In this document: positions 11,131-23,839 of the stretch, piece by piece
How the letters are laid out: every line of letters starts with the position of its first letter
How positions within the stretch are numbered: the first letter of the stretch is position 1
Origin: Diplosphaera chodatii
Lineage: Eukaryota; Chlorophyta; Trebouxiophyceae; Prasiolales; Stichococcaceae
Reading direction: 5' to 3'
Assembly: GCA_032358165.1 (NCBI GenBank)
Contig: JAALGY010000011.1
Span: 1,116,001 to 1,180,000 of the forward strand
DNA: 64,000 nucleotides
Program-made: the position numbers and the translations under genes
Notes under the pieces: model-generated
Told to the model about the DNA's origin: nothing
Seen by the model: only the letters and a program-made list of their open reading frames with translations
Database searches by the model: none

Positions 11131-14100
11131 ATGTCCGAAGACGAGCCGTGTCCGCTGTGTCTGGAGGACCTGGATGCCACGGACAGGGCGACCAAGCTGT
11201 GCGCATGCGGCTACTCCATATGCCTGTGGTGCTTCCACCGCATCATGGAGGACGCGGCGAAGGAGCACCTTGCAGCCCGCTGCCCCAACTGCCGCAGCAT
11301 ATACGACACAAACAGCATCACCATGCAGAAGCTCTCAGAACAGGAGTGAGTGCATACAGCTTTTGCCGCCATGACCGCTTGCATAGGCTCTTGTATGAGC
11401 TTCATATGTGCACGTGCGGAGCGCTCGCGCCGGAATGTTCGGCGTGCTGGCCTGTGCTTCCCAGCCACTGCAGGGCGCATTCCCGCCGCTTTCCTGTTGT
11501 GTGCACAACGTTGGATTGGTTGGCACAGCCGCATTTCTCCCAGCTCCAACCTGCGGCTGTACCATCCTCCTGCAGGCTGGAGGAGTCCACAAAGAAGCAG
11601 CGGCGGAAAGGGGATCGGAAGGGCGGCGGCGCTGCCGCCGGCGGCGGCGGCAGCAGCAGCAGCAGCAGCAGTGGGGTCCCACGGAAACCAGAGCTCAACG
11701 TGAGATACTGTTCGACGGACGCCCCTGCTCTGGGCCATCATGGCAGTTGAAAATGGTTTCAGGTGCTGCAGGTCACAGCCAGGTCTGGGTGAATGCACAG
11801 CTGGCTGTGAGGCTGTTATTTGATGCCAACACATCCAAATCTGCGGCCTGCAGAGCGTGCGGGTGGTGCAGCGCAACCTGGTGTACGTCGTTGGGCTGGC
11901 CATGGACATTTGCTACGAGGATGTGCTGCGCGGCTCCGAGTTCTTTGGCCAGTTCGGCAAACCGGTCAAGGTGAGCAATGGCAGGATAGCCCTCGCATTT
12001 AGCGGCGCACCGCAACATGAGACTGCACTCCTTTTGACACATCATCTCAGGGGTATGCATCCGCACATCTGTGAGAGGGAAGTGGAAGTTGTTTAGCTAC
12101 TGTGATCCATCAGCGGCTGATGGTCTGCATGTGTACTGCTGTGCAGGTATCGGTGAACCGCAGCATGCCGCCCAGCGTCAGCGGTGCCAAAAGTGGGCCC
12201 AGCGGCAGCGCATATGTCACCTTTCGGCGGCCGCAGGAAGCCCAGCAGTGCATCGAGACCATTGACGGCGCAACGTGGCGGGGTGCGCAACAAGCATCTA
12301 CTTCCCCCGAAAGTCACCTTTATGTGTCGCCGTGCATGTGTACCGCACATGCATAGAGTTGCGTCCGGGTATGTTGGGTATGTTCCAACTAGGGCTCATG
12401 CGTGACTGATGTGCACCTCCGCTGCAGGGCGGATGGTGCGTGCCTGCTTTGGCACCACCAAGTACTGCAATGCATTCTTGAAGGGCGTGCCCTGCAACAA
12501 CACGGACTGCTTATACCTGCACGCCGTGGGTGAGTGCTGGTAACACAGCATAACTGACAGAATGTGTGCCGTAGAAGTTGTATCGCAAGGTGAATGCATG
12601 CATTCAGGCTGCCCTGAACACCGTCATGATGTGCTGTCGATAAGTTATCTTCGTGCTGTGCGCAGCGGAGGACGCCGACAGCTTCACGAAGGAGCAGATG
12701 CTGTCCGGCGACGCCGCAATGCAGTTTGTGTCGCTCACGCACCCGCCGGCCAACAAGCCGCGGGCAGCCGCCGGCGCCTCGAGCGTGCACTCTGCCACTG
12801 CCTCGTCCAGCGTGGGGCACCCCATCGCACCGCCAGCCCCCGGCCAGGGTGCTGCGGGGCTGCAGCGCTCGGTGACGCTGCCGATCTCGCGGCCGGCGCC
12901 CACCATGAGCGGCGACGCCCCTGCCGCCAGCACCCTGCAGACCGCAGGCAGCACGTCCTGGGCAAAGGTGTCGGCCGGCGCGCCCCCGCCGGCGTCGCCC
13001 GCCGCGCAGCCCCCGCCGCCGCCGCCGCGGAAGGCGCCGGCAGACCAGGAGTGGCCCACCCTGAGCGGCGGCCCGGGCGCTGCCAACGACCCCGCGGCGC
13101 CGGCCGCCGGCGATGCCAGTGCGCCCGCCGCAGCTGTGGGGTCGGCTGTGGGGGCAAGCGCCAAGCCCAGCGGCGGCGAGACGATGGCCGCGCAGCTGGC
13201 GCGCACGCAGTCGGCGCCCCTGGGGCAGGGCGCCGCGGGGCTGGCGCGCTCGCCGTCCGCCAAGAAGCTGGCCGCCGCGGCGTCCGCCAACCAGCGCACC
13301 TGGGCCGCCGGCAAGACGCTGGTGCCGCCGCCGCCGCCGCCCGGCGCCTCCTCCGCCGCCGCGGCCGCCGGCGGCAAGGCGCCCGAGGCCGCCAGCCAGC
13401 AGCTCACGCTGCCGCTGCCCAGCAAGCGCAGCGAGGCGCGCCTCGCGGCCGCTGCGGCCGCTGCCAAGGCTCTGGACGCGGACTCGGCAGCGGCTGCAGA
13501 CGGCGAGCAGGCTGCAGCGGCCAGCACCCCACCGCAGCAGGAGGCTTTGCCTGGTCAGGAAGCCTCGGAACCTGCGAGTGGGCCCACAGCACCCGCTCCT
13601 CAGCCTGAGCCACGTCCGCCGCACGACCAGCCGCTTCCGTCGCCCGCAGCCGCAGCCGCGCCGCCTGCCGCTGCCAGCAGGCCGGGCCCCCGCAAAGCGC
13701 CACCGCCGGGGTTCGAGGTGCCGCTCGCCGCGGCAGCCCGCTCCAGCCCGCCGCTGAGCAGTTCCCGTGTGCAGCCGCCGCCGGGCTTTGGCGGCAGCCC
13801 TGTCGCCGGGCTGACAGAGCCAGCAGCGGTGCAGCAGCAGCAGCAGCAGCAGCAGCCGTGGCAGCAGGGCGCCGGCCTGTTCACCGGCGGCCTGCCCAGC
13901 TTCCCGGTGGCGCCGGAGGGCGTCAGCACCGGCGGCCGCCGCCAGTCGCGCTTCTCATTCGCCAGGGCGGAGGCCGAGGCGGCCGCGGCAGCTGATGCGG
14001 CCCAGCAGCAGCAGCAGCAGCAGCAGCAGCACGCCCAGGTGGACAGCAGCCTGCTGGCGGCGCTGAAGGGCATTGCCGGGGGTCCGCCCGGCGGCTTCGG

Positions 14101-14704
14101 AGACCCCTTCTGGCAGCAGCAGCACCAGCAGCAGCCCCTGGGCGCTGGCGGCTATACCTCGGTGCCTGGCCTGGACACAGCCGCTGGCCACGGCTTCAGC
14201 GCCGCGCCTGGAGGCAGCCTGCAGCCGGGGGCCGCGCTGCTGCGCCAGCTGCAGGCCGCGACGCTGGCCGGCGTCCCGGGCGGGGCTCACAGCGCGGCGC
14301 TGCCTAACCACAACGGCGGCGCCGGCGCCACCCTCAACGACCCGGCCATCATGGCGGCGCGCATGACGCGCAGCAGCAACGGGCCGCCGCCGGGGTTCGG
14401 GGGAGCCGCCCTGGGGGCCATCGGCCCGCCGCGGGGCCCGCCGCCGGGCTTCAGCTTCCCTGCAGGCGCAGCCGCTGGGGCGCCCGGCGGGGCGCAGCCA
14501 CAGCCCCAGCAGCCACAGCAGCAGGCGCCGGCAGAGCCGAGAGCAGCTGCAGCGGCCGTGCCAGGCAGCCCAGTGCGGGAGCAGGGTAAGGTGGGCAATG
14601 GTAACGGCAACGCGGCCGTGTCGGCCAGCCCGCGCACCTCCCGCGGCGGCAAGAAGCAGCGCGGCGGCAGGGCCAGGGCCAAGGCTAGTGGGGGTGGCGA
14701 CTGA
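11131..14704 (+). CDS. CNOT4: CNOT4/NOT4-type E3 ubiquitin ligase (RING, RRM, C3H) with long Q/P-rich tail
   Basis: Exons: 11131-11345, 11576-11699, 11854-11970, 12147-12282, 12428-12529 and 12666-14704. The N-terminal C4C4 RING starts CPLCLEDLDATDRATKLC and ends RCPNCRSIYD. An RRM follows (RNLVYVVGLAMD; GSAYVTFRRPQEAQQC), then the Not4-type CCCH finger (GTTKYCNAFLKGVPC... DCLYLHAV) and the family motif DADSFTKEQML. Not4 is the E3 subunit linked to the CCR4-NOT deadenylase and marks stalled or collided ribosomes. The last exon is a long disordered tail rich in Ala, Pro and Gln, with two poly-Gln runs and four PPPGF motifs. Every join keeps frame. The tail is much longer and more repetitive than the conserved core. 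Confidence 0.93.
13832..13855 (+). repeat. CAG run coding poly-Gln in CNOT4
   Basis: Eight uninterrupted CAG codons inside the last CNOT4 exon. Confidence 0.9.
14003..14030 (+). repeat. Second CAG run coding poly-Gln in CNOT4
   Basis: Nine consecutive CAG codons in the same exon, following an Ala/Glu-rich helix. Confidence 0.9.
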
Positions 14705-14850
14705 AGCGCTGGGTGTGCTTCAGGGCTGGGTTTTGTGCGTCGTAGTGCACAAGCTGCATTGGTGGTGTGCCGTGTCAGGCCGTGCCATGACATCCTTGGC
14801 AACATATTGTTTAACACAGGGAACAACGAGGCAAGAGCTCTCACCTACCT

Positions 14851-14863
14851 TTACAACCTTACA
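14851..14863 (-). terminator. Paired TGTAA polyadenylation signals of the LisH-WD40 gene
   Basis: TGTAA occurs twice on the minus strand (plus-strand TTACA at 14851 and 14859), about 70-80 nt after the stop at 14931. The facing CNOT4 gene ends at 14704, so the two 3' UTRs share this short gap. Confidence 0.5.
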
Positions 14864-14930
14864 TAGAAGCAGCACAAGTCTGTGAGCAAACCACCAGCTC
14901 CCTGCTAGTCTACCACCACAACGTTCCAGC

Positions 14931-17272
14931 CTAAGCAGAGCCAAACACCTTGACTGACTTGTCGAAACTGCCGGTGTACAGCTTGCCATGCGCTGCATCC
15001 GCCACCATCGCACGAACGTTGGACCCAGGATGCACAGGCAGCTTGCTGACCACCTGCGCAGCAGATGCACATCTTTTGTGTGGTACTGTACATTGGAGCA
15101 TCCTGCATGCCAAGGCTCTGCTGTTGTTGCGGTCTGCTTGATCCCGTCTTCATGCAACTACCTTGCCAGATGCGGTGCTGAACATAAACACTGCGCCGCC
15201 AGCTGCAGCGGCAAGGACATATGCGCTAGTCCACCAGATGGCGCAGTACTGGTGGAAGGCTGTTGCTGTCTGCAACCCGTACAGGATCCTGGCTTTGGAC
15301 CAATCTGCACAGCAGTGACAGAGCTCTTGTAGTGCATCGTGACATGCTGCTGGTCAGATCCAAGGATGAAGAAGGACCCACATGGCTGTGACAAAGGTGG
15401 TGTACATGTGCTCACCTCGAATGCGCAACACCATCATGCGGGGGCCATCTGTGCTGACAAGCAGGAAGCTGCCGCATGGCGACACGGCCACAGTCGTTGC
15501 TGAGAAGCTGAGTGTGTCGTCCCAATCCTGTGTACTCAAGCTCATGTGCGCGTGGTCTACAGCAGGACGTTGCGAGCAGCTAATGGCCAGCAGTGCATCA
15601 TAAGCCAGACACGTTTCGGAGCTGACTCACCTTGTCGTTCATGTTGACCTTGCCAGTCGCCTGTGTGACCGCACTGTCAGTCATTCAGGCCGTGGCAAAG
15701 CAACCAGTGGGGTACCCATGCAATGCACAGGACAGCAAACAACGTCACCTGCAGCTCGTGGGCATCGTACAGGTGCAGGAAGGGCGTGTCCTTGACCGCC
15801 ACCACGACTGTGCAGCCGTCAGGCAGCACGGCGAGGTCCGCTATCCCGTGGTCGTAGGATGTGACGGTCAGTGTTTCCATGCTGCTGCCATCGCTGCTGA
15901 GCTGGTGCACCGCCAGAGTCCCGTCCTGCACGTCCAGCGGGACTCAAAATTGCATTGGCAAGGGCCACTCAGCAATGATGCTGTCCCATCACACAGATGC
16001 GGCTGACGCGACATTCTAAATTAGGCACACATGCCCACCCAGGAGCCTGTGACGATGCGGGTGTTGCCTGCAGCCCGCAGGCACGCCGCCTTGACGACGT
16101 ACTTGCGGTGGGGCTGCAGCGCCGCCAGCTGCGAGCCCGCCTCGGCGTCCAGAAGCGCAACGCTGCCGTCCATCGTGGTGGCCACCAGCCGCTCCTGCCT
16201 ACAATGGCATCGTCGACCAAAGGTAGGCAGCCTCGCCCACGCTCATCCTGGCACTGGTGTCACATCAGCGCCGCATGGCAGTGCAGTGTGCACAGTGCCC
16301 ATCCACAGCCTCGCGCCTGGACTCTGCGGCTGGCACAAGCGCGATGCAGAGGACCCCGCCGTGGCCCAGAGACGCCTCCCACACCTCCTCGCCAGCGGGC
16401 TTCAGGCGCCGCACCACACCGCTGCCTGCGAGCATCCACTGTTTCATCGAGACGACAGCTACCGTTGCGCCACTCGCAGCTTTGCCGGTAACGTGTGCAA
16501 CGCGCGGCAGTCTGTGTGCAGGACCTGTGCCGCTGTACACGGCTGCGCCGTCTTCGCTGGTCGCGAGGCTGGTGACGGCGGCGGGGTGGGCGCCCTCCAT
16601 CACGCCCAGCACCCGGTCTGGCAGCGCCACCTCCTGTCGTTACACATGCTTCTGGTATGTCAACATCGAATTGTGATCTTTCATGACTGCGGCTCAGGTG
16701 GTTGCAGCCGCAGGCACATTCCGCTGAAACACCCTGCGACCAGTCTGCATCCACATGTGATGCTGAGGCGCTGGGACGCACCGATGCACTGAGCAGCGCC
16801 TCCTCAGCCATGCGTGCGCGGCCATCCACCTCCGCCTCATCATCGCCTCCTGCCTCCGCCTCCATATGCCTATACACCATCTGCACGGAGCGAATGGTGG
16901 CATGTTGGCAAAATGTGTCCGGAGCCAAGCAGGGAGCAGTGATCCGCTGCACTGCCGGCATACATACGCTCACCTCCAGGAGCATGCTCCCTCGCGGCAG
17001 CTTTGAGTCCAAGAACTTGCGGTGCGTCTGGTGCTCGATGCTTTGCAGTGCTGCAGCAGAGCCCAACCATGTCAGCCGACTCCTGCATGTCTGGCGTACC
17101 AAGGGCATGATAGCAACGAAGGGTGGAAGGCAGTGCAATCAGTATCATACATGCACAGCGTCTGTGTGGGTGCACCTGCTGTGAAGCCCATGTCCCGCAG
17201 ATACTGCTGGACTGTAAGAAGCGCGAGCTCATCCGGATTGCCAATCGGGTCCGGCGGCACAGAGGCCTGCAT
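14931..17272 (-). CDS. LisH-like plus WD40-repeat protein, uncharacterised
   Basis: ATG at 17272. Exon 1 encodes ELALLTVQQYLRDMGFTA and continues into ALQSIEHQTHRKFLDSKLPR, a LisH-type dimerisation motif (short helices with spaced Leu, then a Glu/His-rich second helix). An acidic linker follows (EAEAGGDDEAEVDGRARMAE). Later exons give WD40 blades, recognisable by GH-type starts and variable WD ends: EGAHPAAVTSLATSEDGAAV, RLVATTMDGSVALLDAEAGS, DGTLAVHQLSSDGSS, VAVSPCGSFLLVSTDG and a last blade ending GKLYTGSFDKSVKVFGSA before TAG at 14933-14931. Such proteins are scaffolds; LisH-WD40 members include ubiquitin-ligase and microtubule factors. I cannot assign an orthologue. The exons between 16250 and 15350 are short and some borders are uncertain. 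Confidence 0.75.
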
Positions 17273-17821
17273 GCTTCAACACAGGTCGCAGAGGCCGACG
17301 AGCTATATGGACATTAACTACGCTCGGATGTCACACTGCTAGGAGTCGACTGAAACCTGGTGAACTTGCACTCTGAGGTGAGGCAGCGCATGGATGTTAT
17401 GTGCGCCGTCTGCTGCATGACGCTGTGTTGGCAGCATTCGCCTATCTATACGCCGACTCTCTCCTGAGATGCGCTGCAGTAATACATAGGTTGACTCTGC
17501 CATCAGCACTGCAGCATGCAAGCAACATGCTGTGATCAAGAGCTGAGGACCACCTGCCCTGTATTGTAGCTCAGAACGTGACCTGCACAAAACCGCAGAC
17601 GATTGCCTCGTTTGAACCGTCGTGATCGTGCAGTGCGTCGCGCAGCGTCTGCTTCGGTTGACCTGGCGTATTGAGAGCGCAGCACCAGGCTAGCGTGGTC
17701 GCGCGTGCAACTTGAGTGCCTGCATGCAATATCCGAATGCCTGGCCTGCTGGAGGTGCAGTGGGCAAATGCTACAGCGTACCTCGTAGCGCCACCACAGC
17801 AGCAATATACCATGCAACAGT
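17273..17821. promoter_or_regulatory. Divergent promoter region between LisH-WD40 and UGP3 genes
   Basis: 549 bp between two outward-facing starts. Nothing coding is supported; several short ORFs on both strands lack family similarity or splice signals. Confidence 0.4.
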
Positions 17822-20800
17822 ATGCTTTGCCGCTGCTCGTCTTCGGCTCTAGAGGCTGACAAGTGCATGTCAATCTCCAGCATGGCTCACACTTCGCTGA
17901 GCTCCAGCACCTGGATCCCGGCCCGCCAGCAGCAGACGCCAGCACCGCCTGCTCGTGCCAGGCGACATGCATCACATACCGGAGGCCGACAGCGGATGAA
18001 GGCAGCGGATCGCTGTCGAATATTCACATATGGCCAGGTCAGGTGCTCCTCAGCCACTGCAGCTCCCAGCTTGGAGGCCGCAGAGCCGCTGCGGACAGCG
18101 ACACACCCGACGCACAGCCAGCTAACCGCCCAGATTAACAGCCTGGAGGACCTGGTGTCAGCCCTCAGGGCAGCGCCTGATACACACAGCAAGGTATCCT
18201 GCGGCAAATCATGCAACATGCTGCATCACACTGCTATGGAGGCAGTCGTGTTGACATGCTATGATTGGGGTTCTGCAGTTGGACCTGCTCCGCCAACACG
18301 AGCGAGTTCAGCATTTTCGCCAGAGCAGCAGGTAAGAGACCTGCATGGCGTGGGTGGCACGTTTAAGCGCTTAAATGTTGAGCGTCATGTGCATGCACCG
18401 GATTGCAGCTGGTAAGCACAGGGACGGCGTTGGCCTGATGTCACAGCATGACGTTGCAGGTCAGCGGGATTGGTACTGCAGGAGGCAGAGCAGCTGCTGC
18501 CGCAGCATGCGTGCATGATCCTGTGCCTGCCCGCCATTGGCCAGGACCATGTGCTGTCCACCCTGCCAACAGGTTTGCACTTGCTCAGCAGAGACGTCAA
18601 GAAGCTGCTCAAGCTGCAACCCTTGCACAGCACATGTCAGCAGGTGGGGCCAAGCACCACCATTGATGGATGAGGTGTGGATGCCACCAGGTGAGGGTTT
18701 GCAGCTGGCGCTGCTGCGCCTTGCAGAGGCGCTTCTGCGCGTGGACGAGTTCTTCGGCACCCTGGGCGGCCTGCCCTGGTATCAGCTGCGGTGCCTTCGC
18801 TTCGTTGCGGACGCGGCAGCGCAGCAGCATGCAGACGTGGCAGCAAGCAGTTCGACAGTGCTGGCAGGCAGGCGCGCCAGCAGCACCAGCGCTCACGGCA
18901 GGGACAATGGCAGCAGCAGCACTCTGAACGGTAGTGCTCACTCTGAGGCCAGCAGCAGCAGCACCAGAAGTGGCAGTAACGGTAGCGCCCCTGCCAGCAG
19001 CAGCTTCAGTGACAGTGCAGCAGCGGGTTCTGTCGGCGAGCAGTTCCACATGCCCTGTGGCGTGGACCTGGAGTGCAACCCGCAGGCGGCCCGGCGTGCA
19101 GCAGCACAGGGCCTGCAGGCGCTGCCCTACATGGCAGAGATCTACCCCATCGGAGGTGTGCACCGACCTAAGTCGAGAGCGTCCTCACGATGACTGAACG
19201 CTCATGCGGCCTTCTGAGTGTGCACACCGCTGCAACACCAGGTGCTGGCGATCGCCTGGGCCTCATCGATGAGGAGACAGGGGAGAGCGTGCCGACGGCA
19301 ATGCTGCCTTACTGCGGGCGCACACTGCTGGAGGGCCTGCTCCGCGACCTGCAGGTAGATCTTTACTGCTGCGACTGTACCACTCAATGCTTTTAAGGGA
19401 CCTCCAGAAGGCTGACCGCAGGATCCAAGTGGCTGCAGGCACGCGAGTACCTGCACTGGCAGCTGACGGGGCGGCAGCTCACCACGCCCGTGGCGCTCAT
19501 GACCAGCGACGCCAAGGGCAACCACCGGCGCCTGGCCGCGCTCCTGGAGTCGCTGGGCTGGTTTGGCCGGGGTGCAGGCACCTTCAGGCAAGAGCGGAGC
19601 CCTGCATGTTGCATCGCAAGGCAACTCATGCGCAATGCGTAGATGCATGCTGCACGGGCGTGTGACACACCAATGCGTCAGAGGGCATGCAGTCCCGGGT
19701 TCCGAGTCATGTGCAAGTGCTCCACCGCAGGCTGTTCCGGCAGCCGATGGTGCCGGTGGTGGGCGCGGCCGACGGGCGCTGGCCGCTGGCGGGGCCCCTG
19801 GCGCCCATGATGAAGCCGGGCGGCCACGGCGCCATCTGGAAGCTCATGCTGGACGAGGGCATCTTCGACTGGCTGGCCGCGCACCGCCGCGAGGCCGCCC
19901 TCGTGCGGCAGATCAGGTGCAACGTCCGTCTGTGGTGCACCGGATGGACTGACGGCGTCCCTGTGTTGTGATTGAGGCAGCATCAAAGGTGCTGGACTAG
20001 GTCGTCGGTGCACTGCAAGCTGCATGATTTGGTGGTTGGGTCTGAGCCTCCAGAGCCATCCCAATAATCCGGTCGGCACCACTTGTGCACTCGTAACACC
20101 CTGCAGCAACCCGCTGGCGGGCACGGACAGCACGCTGCTGGCGCTCTCGGGCGTCGGCTACATGGGCGGCAAGCTGTTTGGCTTCGCCAGCTGCCCGCGG
20201 GCCGTGGGCGCCGCCGAGGGCATGAATGTGCTGGCGGAGCGGCGGGTACCCCTGCCCCAGCAGCAAGGTAAGCACCTGGTACTTCCAAAGACAATGCGCA
20301 AGGTTGGGTGGCACACCAGACGAGTGCACTCTGGAAAACGCTGCAGCTGTTCCTCAGTTTCAGGGGACAAGCAGGTCGCGACCAATTACTTGGTGTGCAC
20401 CGCTCCTCGAGTGGCAGTCGTGGAGACAGGCGCTGAAGCGAGTGGATGATCTGCAGGTGGTGGCTCGGGGTACGCCTATGGCATCACGAACATCGAGTAC
20501 ACCGAGTTCAAGCGGCTGGGCATCCGGGACGAGGCGCAGAGCGAGGGCAGCCAGCTGTCCGTGTTCCCCGCCAACACCAACGTGCTGTACCTGGGCCTGA
20601 AGGTGCACCCAGTGCCCGTCTCACACAGTCCTGAAGCCTGAACCTGGACAACCTGCAGCTCTACAGTTTTGCCGTGCATCGGGGCACGTGCAACATCTGC
20701 GCAGCCGCGCGCTGTTTGGCGCGCCCACAAGCGGCAGTGTTGGCATTTCGCAGGCAGCGGAGGCGGCGGTGCGGGCGGGTGCGGAGGGTGACGGCGGCGC

Positions 20801-23258
20801 AGCGCTCCCCGGGCTCATCTTCAACGGCTCCAAGTGCGTGGAGGAGCCGGACCCGGCCGGCGGGCCGCCCACCTCTATCCCTGCCGGCCGCCTGGAGTGC
20901 ACCATGCAGGTGTGGCCCACGTCGTGCAAGCCAGACAGCAGCAGCAGTGATCTTGCAAGATGTGATCCATACCTCGAACACCGCTGGTGCAGACGTTCAG
21001 CCTTGCTGTGCACGGGGCTGTCAGGCTGATGTGCTGTGGTATGTTGCTTCCTTGCAGAACCTGGCAGACTCACTGGCGCAGCAGTTCCCTGGGCGCCTGT
21101 CACCAGGGCGGCATGGCGATCTGCACACCTTTGCCGTCTTCAACGCACGGCGCAAGGTCAGCACCACAGTGATTTGCACGGTTGCCCGGTTGTATCTGGG
21201 TGCTGCCAACGTCATCAATATGCAGAAGCCTGCGAACAGCTGCTGCAGCACATGGACTCGTCGCACAATCTATCAAACGAGGACCTCCAAAGGCAGATTC
21301 GCAAAATCAAAGCTGACGGGTTGCAGGTGACCAGCAGCGCCAAGCGGAGACGGCGGCCCGGCAGCAATGCACTCGCGCAGACGCCCGACGGCTCCTTCAG
21401 GGACCTCATGGCCAATGCCCGCGACCTGCTGCTGAACTACTGCGGGTTTGCCAGCGTCCCGGAGGTGTGCAGCACTTGCGTGTGCTACAGCACCCCTGCT
21501 GCTGACTGTAACTCGACAACTGCATTTGCATTCGGCGCACCCATTCATCCCGCAAGGTCCAGTCTGTTGCAAGGCACGTCCTCGTCTGTGAGGCAGCTGC
21601 GCTGCCTTGTGCCAGCTCACAAAGACCGGGTGCAATGCAGCAAATGTGCATGCTGCAGGTCGGGGAGGTGCAGGACTACCTGGAGCGCGGCCCGGGGTTC
21701 ATCTTCCTGTACCACCCGGCGCTGGGCCCCCTGTGGGACGTCATCGGCCAGAAGGTTCGCTGCTCAGCCTGTGCTGCTGGTTGGACACGCCTGCAGCTAC
21801 CAGCAGTCCAAGTCTGTGCCGGCTGACAACAGGGTAGCTGCTGTCAACGCTCCCATACTCCCATGGTTCTATGAAACCAATTGAGGGGTGGGTGCAGATC
21901 CGGGGCGGCGAGATGGCGCCGCGCTCGGAGCTGGTGCTGGAGGTGGCCGCGGCGGCCGTCACCAACCTGCGGCTGGACGGCAGCCTGCTGGTCAGGGCGA
22001 CCGCGCCGCTGGGGCACATGCAGTCCGCTGCCTGCCTGCCGGCATCGGTGGCCGCGCCGCCGCCGCCGCCGCCAGTGCAGCCCACCTACAGCCAGACCAG
22101 GTTCAGCTTGTTGCTGCTGGATCAGCAGTGCCAGGGCCTGATGTCCAGCATGCAGCGCATGAACAGGGAGCTTCGATTGTGTGCCTTCCGCAGTGCACGA
22201 CCCTGCAGATGGTTCCTTGTTGTGTGTCAGAACCCGACATCTGGTGCTACCTGCAGCCACGATTCGCTGGAGGGCCTGTTCTTCGATGACACCTACCGCC
22301 CCAGCGCCAGCACAGCCGAGTTCACCACCTCGCTACCCCAGGGGGGCTCCGCAGGCAGCAGCCCCACAGACAGCAGCAGCACTGCCGACCAGCGGCTGGT
22401 GTTCAGCAGCCGCTGCGGCCGTGTGCGCCTCGTCAATGTCGCGGTCCGCAATGCTGGCATCGACTGGGACAGTGGCAACAACATCTTCTGGCGCCACATG
22501 GTGACATTTCTGTTGCTTGCATATCCACACTGCTTCTGCTGCCATCCAATTTCTGTGGGAGTCACCTTCGTGGCAGGTGCACAGCGGTTTGATTAGGACC
22601 GCGCCCACATCTCTGGCATGCAACTGGGCAGGTGTCAAGGAGAGAGTCCGCACGCATCACTCTGCACGGCAACGCCGAGTTTGAGGCGTCGGACGTGACG
22701 CTCGAGGGGGACTGCGAGTTCGATGTGCCGGCAGGACACCGCATGCGTGTGGTGGCAGGCCAGGGCGGAAAGCCGCGGGTGAGCAGTGGCCCTTGGCACT
22801 ATTGTATTAGTCGGTACACACTCGTCCCACGGCACCCCTCTCATTACTGTCAGCTTCACTCGCTTCAGGCAGGTGCTGTATGTAAACCCATGTGCTCACC
22901 ACATCGGCCGCGCGTTTGTGGGGTCGTTCAGCTGGGAAACTGGGTTTACTCATTGCAGGTATCGTTGGAGCCGCTGGCAGGCGGGCGTCCGAGCTGGGGC
23001 TGGTTGCACGACATGGCGGCGGACGGTAGAATCAGCCTTGTGCTGCGGAGAACCGCTGCCAGCAGGAGCAGCGACCACAACAGCTCAGGCGACATGTCGT
23101 GCTGGGCGATGCCGGATGCCGTCGAGGCGCAGGACACCAGCAAGCATGTGCAGTTCCCGACCAGCAGGTTCAAGGCTGGCGAGAAGGATTGCAGCCACGC
23201 AGGCAGTGGCGCTGTCGGGCCAGAGTGTGATTCATCCTGGCAGTCTAGCCAACTGTGA
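17822..23258 (+). CDS. UGP3: UGP3-type chloroplast UDP-glucose pyrophosphorylase
   Basis: The order of conserved blocks matches Arabidopsis UGP3, which makes UDP-glucose in plastids for sulfolipid (SQDG) synthesis. Blocks in order: RLGLIDEETGESVPTAMLPY, CGRTLLEGLLRDLQ, TTPVALMTSDAKGNHRRL, MMKPGGHGAIWKLMLDEGIF, STLLALSGVGYMGGKLFGFA, ITNIEYTEFKRLGI, SVFPANTNVLYLGLK, GRLECTMQNLADSLA, FAVFNARRKVS, QTPDGSFRDLMANARD and GPGFIFLYHPALGPLWDVIG. A C-terminal beta-helix-like part contains ITLHGNAEFEASDVTLEGD. More than twelve exons; exon 1 runs to 18193 and exon 2 is 18279-18331. In-frame ATGs at 17822 and 17867 precede a Ser/Thr/Arg-rich, transit-peptide-like leader. A poly-Ser insertion sits near 18840-19020. 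The last exon ends at 23258 with a non-conserved tail, so the true stop may be earlier. Confidence 0.92.
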
Positions 23259-23839
23259 CCTGGTGCCCTGGCGTCTGTTGACGTCAGGTGTGAGGGCAGG
23301 TTTTGTCAGTTTGAAGGCCATGCGGGCGAATTGATGGGGTTGGATATTGTAGGGGACAAGAATGGTTGTTCAAGTGGTGCATTAGAGCGTCTAGGTTTCG
23401 GCGGCTGTTGCGGGCAGCCAGTAGGTATACACCAGTTTTAGGAGGATCCGAGGATCTGGAGAGTTTGCGTTTATGTCACTTAAATTTTGTGAATGCAACG
23501 AAAGCGCAAGGTCGTGCGACACATGTGACAGCATCACGCTGCATACATAGGCCGCTCACTTGCTTCCACGGCATGGTCAAAACACCCAGTGACTCTGCAG
23601 AGACATCTGCTAGTCATGCAGACAATAAGGAAGACAAAGACGGAGCACCACCACCATTTCAGCTGCACACGTTCCACCGCAACCATCTCAGAATGCTGGT
23701 GCAAGAATTGACAAAGTGACGCAAGAACTCAGCTGCACACCATTGCCTCGCAAACCGTATCAGCTGGCTGAACAGCGCTCCTCCTGCTGGGGTTGGATCA
23801 GTCTAGCAGGTGCGCCATACCAATTTTGGGGTTGCTAGA
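23259..23839. other. Gap between converging UGP3 and eIF4B genes
   Basis: 581 bp, locally lower in GC than the flanking exons, with only short ORFs. It probably consists of two 3' UTRs. Confidence 0.4.

Larger units (their letters stand above)
13700..14452 (+). other. Four PPPGF motifs in the CNOT4 tail (possible GYF-domain ligands)
   Basis: PPPGF is encoded at 13700-13714, 13775-13789, 14384-14398 and 14438-14452. GYF domains bind PPG followed by a hydrophobic residue, so these are plausible docking sites. Binding is inferred, not shown. Confidence 0.6.

Noticed and set aside
12389..13624. 411-codon minus-strand ORF opposite the CNOT4 tail
   Set aside because: It is an Arg/Gly-rich shadow of the GC-rich Ala/Pro exon on the plus strand and has no domain.
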